64,000 nucleotides of DNA from JAGVGT01 sp963807225 (GCA_963807225.1 CAWEAD010000005.1:992001-1056000), one strand, 5' to 3'; positions 23,710-32,577 are shown, counted from the stretch's first letter. A program made the numbers and translations. The notes: generated by a model not told the origin, from the letters alone.

Positions 23710-24303
23710 ATGGATTCAGGGGCTGATCTTTTCCAGGTAATTTTCAATACCATGCCGCTACCGCTTTTTCGGGTAACCAAGGAGGTTGAGATCCTCGATC
23801 TAAATAACGCGGCGCGGAAAATTTTCCACGTCTCCCCAGCCCTGGCCCGCAAAAAAAGGGGTGGGGACGTGATGCATTGCATCAATGCCCTTGGCACTTC
23901 CGGTGGTTGCGGGCATGCCAAGCCTTGCGCCGACTGCCGGATTCGCAACTCGGTAAGGCAGGTATTCGAGACCGGCCGGGAAATTACCCGGCTCCGCAGT
24001 ACCGCGGAGATTCTGGAGGGGGAGCGGCCAATCGGCCTGGATCTGTTGCTCACCGTAACCCCCATCCATTTTGCCGGAGAGATGTCGGCGCTGCTTTGCC
24101 TGGAGGACATCACCGAACTGGCATCCCTGCGCGACATTATCCCGATCTGCTCCAGCTGTAAAAAAATCAGGGACGACCAGCAGCTCTGGAGTTCGGTGGA
24201 AAGCTATTTCAAACGTTTCCTAGGTGTAGATTTCACCCACGGCATCTGCCCCGAATGCGTCCAGCAGCTGTACCCGGAAATCTATAAGAATGATAAGCCT
24301 TGA
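23710..24303 (+). CDS. PAS-domain protein with C-terminal Cys motif
   Basis: This soluble protein has 197 residues. A PAS domain spans about 1-145 (VIFNTMPLPLFRV, ILDLNNAARKIF, TVTPIHFAGEMSALLCLEDITE). It includes an inserted Cys-rich segment (CGHAKPCADCRIRNSV) that could bind a metal or Fe-S cluster. The C-terminal 45 residues contain IPICSSCKKIRDD and HGICPECVQQLYPE, a four-Cys motif often found at the end of PAS sensor proteins. There is no kinase, GGDEF or HTH domain, so it must act through a partner. As the last gene of the fprA transcript, an O2 or redox sensing role is plausible. Confidence 0.7.
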   Translation: MDSGADLFQVIFNTMPLPLFRVTKEVEILDLNNAARKIFHVSPALARKKRGGDVMHCINALGTSGGCGHAKPCADCRIRNSVRQVFETGREITRLRSTAEILEGERPIGLDLLLTVTPIHFAGEMSALLCLEDITELASLRDIIPICSSCKKIRDDQQLWSSVESYFKRFLGVDFTHGICPECVQQLYPEIYKNDKP

Positions 24304-24348
24304 CCGTTGATTGGCGGCTCGGGAAGGTTCCGATTTCGGCGAATGGAT

Positions 24349-24936
24349 TCAGAAAATCATACTGATACCAGCCAGAAATCCGGTACCTGAAAAGTCGAAT
24401 TCGTTCTCGTCCTCGCCGTCGGTGCCCGAGGCCAACCCTTTTACTTCAGTGTATAAGCCGAAATTATCGCCGATCCGGAACTCGATACCGGCCGAAGCCT
24501 GCATGGCGAAGTTGACGTCGCGATCGATATTGCCCTGACCGTCGTCGTATTTCGCATGCCCCCAACCAAGGCCGATACCACCGTAAGGGTGCAGAATATG
24601 GTTGGGCGAGAAATATTTCTTAACGGTAAATTGAACCACCTGGGTTTTGGTGTGGCCGGTGGAGGGTGGAGAGAATCCATGGCGGAAGGTGAAGTATTCC
24701 ATGCCCAGGGCCAGTTCCTTGGCGTTCCTTATTTCCCAGGCCACGGCCAGGGTGCGTTGACTGTGATTGTCGAAATGGCGTTCCACCATGTCCAGGCGCT
24801 GATCTTCATCCCAGAGTTGTACCGTGCCAGATTTGACGATAACGGCAAAGTCGGCGGCTTGCGCCGCACCGGTCGATAAGCATATCAGGCAACCAAGGAC
24901 GAGTAAGAGCAAAGGGATTCGGTTGATTTTCCGCAT
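24349..24936 (-). CDS. Outer-membrane beta-barrel protein (195 aa)
   Basis: A signal peptide (1-28, ending GAAQAA) is followed by about 165 residues with alternating beta-strand pattern and a final Phe (ISMIF), typical of small eight-stranded outer-membrane barrels. Strands such as HPYGGIGLGWGHAKY and NFAMQASAGIEFRIGDNFGLYTEVKG resemble the OmpW/OmpA-barrel group, but no specific family was recognised. It is convergent with the PAS gene and divergent from the flavin reductase gene. No substrate can be named. Confidence 0.75.
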   Translation of the reverse strand: MRKINRIPLLLLVLGCLICLSTGAAQAADFAVIVKSGTVQLWDEDQRLDMVERHFDNHSQRTLAVAWEIRNAKELALGMEYFTFRHGFSPPSTGHTKTQVVQFTVKKYFSPNHILHPYGGIGLGWGHAKYDDGQGNIDRDVNFAMQASAGIEFRIGDNFGLYTEVKGLASGTDGEDENEFDFSGTGFLAGISMIF

Positions 24937-25139
24937 GGTTTTTTTACCTCATGGTTTTTGAATTGCCCAAGTTTTGAGGCATTATCGCATAATTGGAGAT
25001 TTTGGTCCAGTCACAAGGTGGTCGGGTTGTTTCCCGGCTTTTTTTAGCCAAGTTTGCTGATGATATTTTTGGGAAGGTGTGAGAAATTGAGGTCTGGTGA
25101 ATTTATCGCCATCAGACGAGTTTTGATATGGAGCAAAGC

Positions 25140-26261
25140 ATGTCTCTTTTTTCGGAAAACATTCTCAACGGCCTGGTCTTGAAAAACCGGTTGGTGCGTT
25201 CCGCCACCTGGGAAGGAATGTGTGATCCGGACGGATGCCCCACCGAACGTCTTCGTGAATGCTATACTGCCTTGGCCCGGGGTGGAGTGGGGCTGATAAT
25301 TACCGGATTCGCCTTTGTCCGGCCGGACGGCAGGCAGTTGCCGGGTAAAATGGGCATCCATAGTGATGAGTTCGCCCCCGAAATGCAGGAACTGACCGAG
25401 TCGGTTCATCTGGCGGGCGGCAAAATTTGTCTACAGCTGGTCCATGCCGGGGGGCAGACCGACAGCCGGAATGCCGGCTGCCAGCCCCTGGCGCCCTCCG
25501 CCATCAAGGTCGAACAATATTCCGAGCTGCCCAGGGCCATGACCTTCGCCGATATCCAGGGGGTGATCAAGGCCTTTCGGAATGCGGCCGAGCGAGCCAA
25601 AACCTTTGGTTTCGATGCGGTCCAGCTGCATGCGGCCCATGGCTACCTGATAAATCAATTTCTCTCGCCGTTGACTAATCACCGAACAGATGAATACGGC
25701 GGTAATCGAGAAAACAGGACCAGGTTTCTGATGGAGGTTTACTGGGCAGTGCGCGAGGTAGTCGGCAAGGATTACCCGGTTCTGGTCAAGTTGAATGGCT
25801 CCGACAATCTAGCCGGTGGCCTTGAGCTGGATGAAGCGCGTTATGCCGCTCGGCTCCTTAGTACGGCCGGTATCGATGCCATTGAGGTCAGTGGCGGAAC
25901 CCCGGCCTCCGGTCCCTCTGGACCGATCCGTCGGAAGATCGATCGGGCCGGGGACGAAGCCTACAACCTGCCGCTGGCCAAGGCGATCAAGGCGGCAGTC
26001 GCCTGCCCGGTCATGGTGGTAGGCGGTTTCCGCAGTCCCGAAGTTTGCGAGCAGGCCTTGGAACTCGATGCCGACTATATCTCCATGTCCAGACCTTTCA
26101 TTCGGGAGCCTGCTTTGGCTATGCGTTGGCGAAGTGGCGACCGGAGTCGGGCGACCTGCATCTCCTGCAATGGCTGTTTCATTCCGGGGTTCAAGGAGGG
26201 AGGCATCTACTGCGTGGTCGAGAAGAAGGAAAGGGAAAAAGCCGGCTCGGATAAGGAATAG
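25140..26261 (+). CDS. NADH:flavin oxidoreductase, old-yellow-enzyme family
   Basis: The start at 25140 is preferred over 25128 because GGAG sits 6 bases ahead of it. The protein of about 373 residues is an FMN-binding TIM barrel. The active-site pair for ligand binding is seen in AAHGYLINQFLSPLTNHRTDEYGG, a hallmark split over about 165-190 (HAAHGYL, then N-x-R-x-DEYGG). FMN-contact segments are VKLNGSD, SGGTPASGP and VVGGFR. The C-terminus has CISCNGC, reminiscent of the Fe-S linker of multi-domain family members (2,4-dienoyl-CoA reductase type), but the following FAD/NAD domain is absent. It is likely an ene-reductase of unknown substrate. Confidence 0.85.
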   Translation: MSLFSENILNGLVLKNRLVRSATWEGMCDPDGCPTERLRECYTALARGGVGLIITGFAFVRPDGRQLPGKMGIHSDEFAPEMQELTESVHLAGGKICLQLVHAGGQTDSRNAGCQPLAPSAIKVEQYSELPRAMTFADIQGVIKAFRNAAERAKTFGFDAVQLHAAHGYLINQFLSPLTNHRTDEYGGNRENRTRFLMEVYWAVREVVGKDYPVLVKLNGSDNLAGGLELDEARYAARLLSTAGIDAIEVSGGTPASGPSGPIRRKIDRAGDEAYNLPLAKAIKAAVACPVMVVGGFRSPEVCEQALELDADYISMSRPFIREPALAMRWRSGDRSRATCISCNGCFIPGFKEGGIYCVVEKKEREKAGSDKE

Positions 26262-26316
26262 CTCGATCTGGACTATGATTGGGGGCAATTTCCCTCTGGC
26301 AAATGAGGCAAAGGAT

Positions 26317-26664
26317 ATGAAGAAATGCGTGGCAACTGGTGCTGGAGCTGGAAGCCTGAAGTTGATCCTGGTCTGCTTCGGGATGTTAATGGTAACACCC
26401 GGTCCGGTCCGAGCCGGACTTGCGGAGCTACCCGGCATGGGCTACAAAGTCAACGCCCCTCTGGCCGAAAATATTAAGGCCCTTACCGGCAAGAAGGTCA
26501 GTCTGACCATGAATTCCGGGAGCACCTTCACCGGCAGCGTCAAGGCGGTGGGCAAAGGTCTGGTGCACCTGGAGAAACTGGAAGGAAAGGAATATTTCGA
26601 TGCCCTGATCCGGATTGATGATATCAGCGCCATCGATGCCCGTTTCCGGGATTACCAACGTTAA
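26317..26664 (+). CDS. Small exported protein with LSm-like fold
   Basis: ATG 26317 follows an AAAGGA site. A signal peptide (MKKCVATGAG... ending PVRA) precedes a domain of about 80 residues. In this domain GKKVSLTMNSGSTFTGSVKAVGKG and LIRIDDISAIDARF follow the Sm-like beta-sheet pattern, as in LSm/Hfq-type small barrels, but exported. The length is 115 residues. It lies between the flavin reductase and a ferredoxin gene in the same direction. Function is unknown; an RNA role is unlikely because it is exported. Confidence 0.65.
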   Translation: MKKCVATGAGAGSLKLILVCFGMLMVTPGPVRAGLAELPGMGYKVNAPLAENIKALTGKKVSLTMNSGSTFTGSVKAVGKGLVHLEKLEGKEYFDALIRIDDISAIDARFRDYQR

Positions 26665-26711
26665 CAGACAAAATTGTTTCAGTTGTCAGTTCATTCTCGA
26701 AGGAGGTTGAT

Positions 26712-26903
26712 ATGGCCAAAATGGTGGAAATCGACACGCCCGAATGTATCGGCTGCCAGAGTTGCGTGGAACTATGCCCGGAGGTTTTCGCTTTCAACGA
26801 TGCCGAGGATAAGGCCTATGTGATTTTCGATGAGGGCGGCGATATCGAATGCGCCGTTGAGGCGGTCGAGGCCTGCCCGGTTTCCTGCATCAGCATCAAG
26901 TAA
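26712..26903 (+). CDS. Single-cluster ferredoxin
   Basis: A 63-residue acidic electron carrier lies behind a strong AAGGAGG site. The N-terminal motif CIGCQSCVELCP provides three Cys. The C-terminal ACPVSCI provides the fourth (and a spare), as in monocluster [4Fe-4S] ferredoxins. The intervening region (FAFNDAEDKAYV) matches the family. It may serve the neighbouring flavin reductase or other oxidoreductases; no partner is fixed by the context. Confidence 0.9.
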   Translation: MAKMVEIDTPECIGCQSCVELCPEVFAFNDAEDKAYVIFDEGGDIECAVEAVEACPVSCISIK

Positions 26904-27030
26904 TAATAATGATGGGCGAGGTGGGACCGGTTGCTGTTTTGACCGCGCCGGTTGTCGGTGGGCGGAGCAGTCGGCCCGGCTTAATAATTCAGCAGATCTT
27001 CTATTGCCATCTGGTAATTAACGGATCTTT

Positions 27031-27498
27031 ATGCTGAAAAAAATTTTTCCGCTCCGGTCTTGTTCAATCCGACTCTACAAAGACAAACGGGGGATGTCCT
27101 CGGTCGAAATGGTGGTTTCGATCTGCGTTATGGCGGTGGCGGCCGCCATCTTCATCCCGGCCTACATCACTTATATTCAGCAGGCTCGGGTGCTGGCCCT
27201 GGTCTTGCCGCGCCTGCAACAACTGGAGACCAATATCGCTCTGTTCTATTATTTTGAGAATAAATTGCCGGACATCGATGACTTATCGGAACTGATGGAG
27301 GGAATCGATAATGAAAACCTGGAGGTGGAATTGGTCGGAGGGGTTGTCGACCTTACCGTGGTCTCCCCGGAATTTTCCTCCAGGCTGCACATTTTGAACG
27401 GGACCTCCATGATTGCTTCGCCGGTAATTGGTTCTGTCGGCATTACCACCTGGCATCTTTCCGGAGAATTGGCCGACAGGCTGGGTTTTAGTAACTAA
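27031..27498 (+). CDS. Type IV pilin-like (pseudopilin) protein
   Basis: The protein of 155 residues has a prepilin signature. A basic leader (YKDKRG) is followed by the cleavage site Gly|Met-Ser-Ser-Val-Glu, where Glu5 is conserved, and a hydrophobic helix (MVVSICVMAVAAAIFIPAYI). The remainder is a small soluble domain with no pair of Cys. It resembles minor pilins or pseudopilins. No pilus or type II secretion assembly genes are nearby, so it is an orphan; the prepilin peptidase would have to be encoded elsewhere. Confidence 0.7.
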   Translation: MLKKIFPLRSCSIRLYKDKRGMSSVEMVVSICVMAVAAAIFIPAYITYIQQARVLALVLPRLQQLETNIALFYYFENKLPDIDDLSELMEGIDNENLEVELVGGVVDLTVVSPEFSSRLHILNGTSMIASPVIGSVGITTWHLSGELADRLGFSN

Positions 27499-27572
27499 AC
27501 CATTTTAATTAACCACAACCATTACCAATCGAATCTGGGGCTTGCTTGCCCGGAGTCAGGGGAGCAAGGCCG

Positions 27573-28169
27573 ATGAATCGTCTGCAGGAACTGATCGAAG
27601 AGATTAGGAAACTGGAGCAGGAACTATCTGCGGAAATCCAGAAGAAGCAGGATGAATTCTACTACCGAATCAAGGGCCACCGAGTTTATTTCGAAGAAGC
27701 CACCCGGCAGTATCATAAGACCCTGGTCACCAAGCTCAGAACCTATCTGCGCCAATCTTCTCTGCCTAATCTTCTTTCGGTACCTTTTATCTGGGCTTGT
27801 CTCCCTCCGGCGCTCTTGCTGGATTTATTCGTGAGCATCTTTCATAGCATCTGTTTCCGGCTCTATGACATTCCCCTGGTCAAGCGGGAAGAGCATGTGA
27901 TCATTGATCGTCAGGCCTTGACCTATCTCAACCCGATCGAAAAGATCAATTGCGTCTACTGCGGATACTTCAACGGCCTGATCTCATACGTCCGGGAGAT
28001 AGCCGCCCGAACCGAGCAATATTGGTGCCCGATCAAGCATGCCCGAAAAAAGGCAAGCGTGCACAGCCGCTATCGGAAATTTTTGGATTTTGGCGATGCC
28101 GTGAGTTTCAAGGAAAGTTCGGAAAAAATTCGCAGGGATTTTAAAGATCTCCTGGAGAAACCGGAGTAA
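27573..28169 (+). CDS. Conserved protein with N-terminal coiled coil and NCVYCGYFNGL motif
   Basis: The start at 27573 has a GGAGCAAGG site. Residues 1-60 form a Glu/Lys-rich helix or coiled coil. Then comes one hydrophobic segment (about 70-100, VPFIWACLPPALLLDLFVSIF), and then a conserved region with ALTYLNPIEKINCVYCGYFNGL and YWCPIKHA. The three Cys could bind a metal. This type is widespread among proteobacteria as an uncharacterised protein. A membrane-associated function is inferred, nothing more. It lies alone between the pilin-like gene and another unknown. Confidence 0.65.
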   Translation: MNRLQELIEEIRKLEQELSAEIQKKQDEFYYRIKGHRVYFEEATRQYHKTLVTKLRTYLRQSSLPNLLSVPFIWACLPPALLLDLFVSIFHSICFRLYDIPLVKREEHVIIDRQALTYLNPIEKINCVYCGYFNGLISYVREIAARTEQYWCPIKHARKKASVHSRYRKFLDFGDAVSFKESSEKIRRDFKDLLEKPE

Positions 28170-28262
28170 AGGCGCATTAAGGGCGCGTCATGTTTGCATT
28201 TTTGCAGGGATCGGTTAAAAAATATCGTAGGAATAATTATCAATTTAATAACGAGTGCATAG

Positions 28263-28706
28263 ATGTGTCTGGCAGTATTTAAAACCTGTGAATGCGGTTC
28301 AAATCATGTGCAGTTTCATCTACGGGACAACATCCTGCGGCCTGAGGTTATTGCCCGACTTTACTGCCCTTCCTGTTCCGGGCATCAGGCCTTTGACCAG
28401 GCAGCCATGCTTAATGACAATGGCTGGATCATCGAATTCGACATGATTTTGGCTTACTCCATTTTGTCCGGCAAGAAACTGCTGTTACCTGAGCAGATCG
28501 ACCCGGGTTATATTTTTGATCAGGGCTACTGCACCTGGCTGGAAACCTACCCTGGTGAAAGAGAGGAAATCAAGGTGGAGCGGGAGGAGATTCTGGCGCT
28601 CCGGAATAGTGATCAAAACCGCTACCTCCAGGAGATGATCTCCTGGAATATCAAACGGATTGAAAACCTGAAGATTAAGGGTTGGCGCAAGGCTTCTCTG
28701 GCCTAA
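28263..28706 (+). CDS. Uncharacterised Cys-containing protein (147 aa)
   Basis: This soluble protein begins MCLAVFKTCECGSNHVQFHL and has a second Cys pair in YCPSCSGH, a layout suggestive of a zinc ribbon over residues 8-40. A helical acidic domain follows, ending MISWNIKRIENLKIKGW. Similar uncharacterised proteins occur in anaerobic Desulfobacterota, but no function is known. There is no clear ribosome site (AACGAGTGCATAG ahead). It is followed by a strong terminator at 28843. Confidence 0.55.
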   Translation: MCLAVFKTCECGSNHVQFHLRDNILRPEVIARLYCPSCSGHQAFDQAAMLNDNGWIIEFDMILAYSILSGKKLLLPEQIDPGYIFDQGYCTWLETYPGEREEIKVEREEILALRNSDQNRYLQEMISWNIKRIENLKIKGWRKASLA

Positions 28707-28842
28707 TCCCGGGGATGGAGACGTAAAAGTCCATGGCCGGGCCGAACTTTTTGGTTCGATTTATCAGTTTCGCCGCCTGACGCGACAATTGGCTCATATT
28801 TTATAATTGGATCGATCCCCGCAGAAGGAGGCTCGATTCACT

Positions 28843-28876
28843 GGCCGCAGCCTTTTAGGTTGTGGCCTTTTTTATT
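28843..28876 (+). terminator. Intrinsic terminator
   Basis: The stem GGCCGCAGCC/GGTTGTGGCC (10 bp with two G-U pairs) has a TTTTAG-type loop and is followed by TTTTTTATTTG. The rest of 28707-29011 shows nothing else that I recognise. Confidence 0.75.
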
Positions 28877-29011
28877 TGTTCCTTCATTCTTTCGAGTATG
28901 ATTTGTTTTTTCAGCACAATCGACGGTGTCGGTGCCAATAAATTCGGGCGCAATTGATTAATCGTCGAATTATTTTTTGCCCAAGCGCAGAACCAATATC
29001 AGGAGAAGGGA

Positions 29012-30136
29012 ATGTCGAAATTTATCGTCTTCCCCGGGATAAACTTTGCCGGGATCAGGGGCCACATCGATCGCTACGGCGAGAATCTGAAGACATACCT
29101 GCCGGCTACTTTTTTCGTCGGCGGCTTCATCTTCGATATTTTCACTCTGGGTCGAATTGACAACCTCTTCAATATCCTGACCCATGCTATTTATCTTTTC
29201 TTGGTCCTGGCTGTTCTGCTCACGCAAATTCTTGGAATAGAGGCCGGGAGCGGCAACGGTCGCCTGATTCGTGGTTTTTTTACCTACCGCAACGAAGCGG
29301 TGCACTTTCTCTTGGGGGCCTTGCTCAACGCTTTTGTCATTTTTTACTTTAAGAGCGGCACCGTGATTAATACCGGCTTGCTCTTGTTTCTGCTGGCGTT
29401 CCTTCTGGTGATCAATGAAATGCATTTTTTCAAGGCCCGGGGTCCGGCCCTGAAAATGATCTTGTTCAATATCAGCCTCTGCAGCTTTTTTATCTACCTG
29501 CTGCCGCTCTTGATTGGGCGTATTTCCGCCGGTATTTTTATCCTTTCTCTGGGTTGCGCTCTTTTGGTGATGCTGGGGGTTTGCTACATACTGCTGCGTG
29601 CCGGCACCGACTTCGTCTTGTTGCGCCGGGTATTGTTAATACCGACAGGTGCTGTTGTTTTGGGGTTTGCCGTTTTATACACTGCCAGGATGATACCACC
29701 GGTGCCGTTGAGTCTGATGCAGATTGGCATCTATCATAATTTGGAACGGGAAGATGGTTCCTTCAGGTTATATAGGGAAACTCCACCCTGGCGGTTCTGG
29801 AGTCAGGGCGATCAAAATTTTCAGGCTCAGGAAGGTGATCGCCTTTACCTGTTCTGTCGGATTTTTGCTCCGGGTGGTTTTCGTGACCGGTTATACTTTC
29901 ATTTCCAGTCCAAGGATAAAAAACGAGGTTGGCAAACCTCGGATCGGATTCCTTTGACCATCGTCGGGGGGCGAGACCAAGGTTTTCGGGGCTACGCCTT
30001 CAAGAGCAATTATTCGCCCGGACGCTGGCGTGCCCTGGTGGAAACCGGCGGGGGATTGGAAATAGGTCGAATCAACTTCCGGATTGAAAATTCTGCCAGC
30101 ACGGATCCGAAAAACTATTACCAGGAAAGATATTAA
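29012..30136 (+). CDS. Membrane protein with C-terminal DUF2914 domain
   Basis: The protein of 374 residues has about eight predicted transmembrane segments in residues 35-240 (FFVGGFIFDIFTL, AIYLFLVLAVLL, LLLFLLAFLLVI, SLGCALLVMLGVCYIL). A soluble DUF2914 domain follows (about 270-355), with YLFCRIFAP, VGGRDQGFRGYAFKSNYSPGRWRALVET and IGRINFRI. DUF2914 proteins are uncharacterised; a membrane sensing or transport role is inferred. It stands alone, preceded by a terminator and followed by a 700-base intergenic region. Confidence 0.8.
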   Translation: MSKFIVFPGINFAGIRGHIDRYGENLKTYLPATFFVGGFIFDIFTLGRIDNLFNILTHAIYLFLVLAVLLTQILGIEAGSGNGRLIRGFFTYRNEAVHFLLGALLNAFVIFYFKSGTVINTGLLLFLLAFLLVINEMHFFKARGPALKMILFNISLCSFFIYLLPLLIGRISAGIFILSLGCALLVMLGVCYILLRAGTDFVLLRRVLLIPTGAVVLGFAVLYTARMIPPVPLSLMQIGIYHNLEREDGSFRLYRETPPWRFWSQGDQNFQAQEGDRLYLFCRIFAPGGFRDRLYFHFQSKDKKRGWQTSDRIPLTIVGGRDQGFRGYAFKSNYSPGRWRALVETGGGLEIGRINFRIENSASTDPKNYYQERY

Positions 30137-30610
30137 CTCCACTCTTTTGTAATAGTCCCAATTTGTCATTCCCGAAGTAGTTATCGTTTAATCCGGATCT
30201 TCGATTATTAAAGGCGTTCAGAAATTTCTTGCTGACAGGGATGACGGCAAAACCGGGACATTTACATATTTTGTATCAGGTTCATTTGGCCGAATTTCAA
30301 GGTTTAATTCCGCCTATCAGGCGGGGAGCTTTCAGCCAGTTATTACTTAAATACATGTGATGTGGTGCCGGAGCAAAGTCGACAATGTCACTTTGTTTAT
30401 TTGCCTGGCTCACTTGCAAGATGAACCAAAACTTTTCGATTTTGGTTTTGCCGAGCATTCATTCCGGATTGGCAAAAATACAATTATGTAACATATGCAA
30501 TTTTGCTTATCTAGCTGATTAGACATATTAATTGATTAGAAAATTGTTCTTGCCGGTCACTGCCTAGGCGCCCCCTCCGTTCCCTGCAAAGATTTAAATC
30601 CCAAAAAAAT
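30137..30610. other. Intergenic region with a degenerate REP-like inverted sequence
   Basis: At about 30165-30240, GTCATTCCCGAAGTA and CTGACAGGGATGAC form the ends of a degenerate inverted repeat. It resembles the GTCATTCC...GGAATGAC element at 52841-52920. The remainder is AT-rich without a recognisable gene. Confidence 0.4.
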
Positions 30611-30611
30611 T

Positions 30612-30664
30612 ACAAATTAGTAATTTGTGTTGTGCTGCCATTGTTGAAGTTACAAATATGTAAC
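30612..30664. promoter_or_regulatory. Two palindromes upstream of glnB, candidate operators
   Basis: ACAAATTAGTAATTTGT (30612-30628, perfect 8-bp arms) and GTTACAAATATGTAAC (30649-30664, perfect 6-bp arms) share the half-site TTACAAAT. They lie 176-228 bases before glnB. They do not match the NtrC consensus, so the binding protein is unknown. Confidence 0.45.
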
Positions 30665-30762
30665 TGCTGTGTCAGCAATGGGTGCGTATTTGGGTCTGGA
30701 ATAATAAAAAAATATAAATAATAACGGTTACTTATATGAAAAATCTAAGGGAAATTGGTCAG

Positions 30763-30778
30763 TGGCACGCTCTGTGAA
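30763..30778 (+). promoter_or_regulatory. Weak sigma-54-like promoter before glnB
   Basis: TGGCACGCTCTGTGAA has a perfect -24 half, but the -12 half lacks the invariant GC. It is about 60 bases from the glnB start, where nitrogen-controlled sigma-54 promoters are usual. This is a low-confidence call. Confidence 0.25.
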
Positions 30779-30839
30779 ATATAGCCATACGAAGGCGGAC
30801 AACAGCAGATTAACCAGTCGAAGATCAGGAGAAGCCAAG

Positions 30840-31178
30840 ATGAAACAAGTGGTGGCAATTATTAAGCCCTTCAAACTCGATGAGCTCAAAGAAAATCTCG
30901 CGGCAATCGGCACCTACGGTATGACGGTGAGTGAAGTAAAGGGGTTCGGTCGACAGAAGGGGCACAAGGAACTGTATCGAGGGGCGGAGTACAATGTGGA
31001 ATTCATCCCCAAGATCAAGGTCGAAATCGTAGTTGAAGCGGCCTCGGTGGATAAGGTGGTCGAAACGATCATCAAAAGCGTCAAAACCGGTAGTATCGGT
31101 GACGGGAAAATATTCGTTCTGCCGGTGGAATCGGTCTGTCGGATCAGAACCGGTGAGAAAGACAAGGAGGCGATCTAA
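30840..31178 (+). CDS. glnB: PII nitrogen regulatory protein
   Basis: This 112-residue signal protein binds ATP, ADP and 2-oxoglutarate and controls Amt and glutamine synthetase. The start at 30840 (CAGGAGAAG site) is chosen over the longer frame. MKQVVAIIKPFKLDEL, the T-loop with Tyr51 (KELYRGAEYNVEFIPK) and the B-loop TGSIGDGKIFV are all intact, so uridylylation at Tyr51 is possible. It overlaps the amt start by one base (TAATG). By that linkage it could equally be called glnK. Confidence 0.92.
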   Translation: MKQVVAIIKPFKLDELKENLAAIGTYGMTVSEVKGFGRQKGHKELYRGAEYNVEFIPKIKVEIVVEAASVDKVVETIIKSVKTGSIGDGKIFVLPVESVCRIRTGEKDKEAI

Positions 31179-32543
31179 TGAAAAAGTTGATTGGGGGATT
31201 ACCGGTCTGGAGGCGGCCGGGACTGGCGCTTGGAATGATGGCGGCTACGGCACTTCTGGTGGTACCGGCAGTGGTCTGGGGCGCGGATGAAGCACCTCCG
31301 ACCATTACCGGCAACGCCGCGGCAATTGCCGCGGTCCAGACCCATCTCGATTACGTCTGGACCCTGGTGGCCGCCGCCCTGGTCTTTTTCATGCAGGCCG
31401 GTTTCGCCATGGTCGAATCGGGTTTTACCCGGGCCAAGAGTGCCGTCAATATCATGATGAAGAACCTGATGGACTTCTGTATGGGCTCCATATTTTATTG
31501 GGCGATCGGCTTTGGCCTGATGTTCGGGGTCACCACCTACTGGTTGGATCGGCACTGACGGTTTCTTCCTCAGTGACTTCAAGGTTGGGGGCGATCCCTG
31601 GGTGCTGGCCTTCTGGATGTTCCAGGTGGTCTTTGCTGCGACTTCCGCCACCATTGTTTCGGGTGCGGTGGCCGAACGGATCAAGTTTAACGCTTATTTG
31701 ATCTATAGTGCCTGCATCTGTGCCTTTATCTATCCGGTTTTCGGCAGCTGGGCCTGGGGCGGTCTTTTCCATGGCCACGGTTGGCTCGAAGGGTTGGGAT
31801 TTATCGACTTCGCCGGTTCTACCGTGGTTCATTCCATCGGCGGTTGGGCAGCTCTGGCCGGCGCCATCGTCTTGGGGCCCCGGCTTGGTAAGTTCGGCAA
31901 GGATGGTAAGGTAAAGGCTATTCCCGGCCATAACATCCCGATGGCGGCTATCGGTGTCTTCATCCTCTGGCTGGGTTGGTTCGGATTCAACCCCGGTTCC
32001 ACCACCGCCGGTAATACCGATATCGCCATGATCTTCGTCAATACCAATCTGGCGGCGGCGGCCGGCACTATCGGCGCCATGGTTATCTCCTGGCTGATCT
32101 TCAAGAAGCCTGATGTCGGTATGAGTTTGAACGGTGCCCTGGCCGGTCTGGTCGGCATCACCGCGGGCTGCGCCAATGTCACCCCGACCAGCTCGGTAGT
32201 GATAGGCGCCATTGCCGGTGTCCTGGTAGTCTTATCGGTCATGTTCTTCGACCGCATCCATGTGGATGATCCGGTCGGTGCGGTTTCGGTCCATGGTGTC
32301 TGCGGCGCCTGGGGTACTCTGGCAGCCGGTCTCTTCAACATCGAGGGAGTTACTACCAAGATCATCACCACCCAGTTGACCGGTATCGGGGCCGCTTTTC
32401 TCTGGTCGTTCGGTTGTGCCTTTATCCTCTTCAAACTGATCGATATGACCATCGGTTTGCGGGTCACCGAAGAGGAAGAGATGATCGGTGTCGATATCGC
32501 CGAGCATGGGGCCAATGCCTACCCGGATTTTCAGCACAAGTAA
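31178..32543 (+). CDS. amt: Ammonium transporter, interrupted by one frameshift
   Basis: This Amt/Mep/Rh channel takes up ammonium across the inner membrane. The first 126 codons give a signal-like N-terminus and helices with FFMQAGFAMVESGFTRAKS and NLMDFCMGSIFYWAIGFGLMFG. The frame then shifts, and from about 31550 continues GTDGFFLSDF, FWMFQVVFAATSATIVSGAVAER to the C-terminus (HGVCGAWGTLAAGLF, MIGVDIAEHG). The span is 1366 bases, remainder one. Removing one G from GGTTGG near 31546 restores YWLIGTDGFFL exactly as in the family. A sequencing error is therefore likely. It is coupled to the PII gene. Confidence 0.85.
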
Positions 32544-32550
32544 TAAATGA

Positions 32551-32577
32551 GCCGCCGGTTGCTTCCAGCCGGCGGGT
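32551..32577 (+). terminator. Hairpin after amt
   Basis: The sequence is CCGCCGG/CCGGCGG with a short loop, without a good T-run. It may attenuate read-through into the barrel gene at 32625. Confidence 0.45.
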
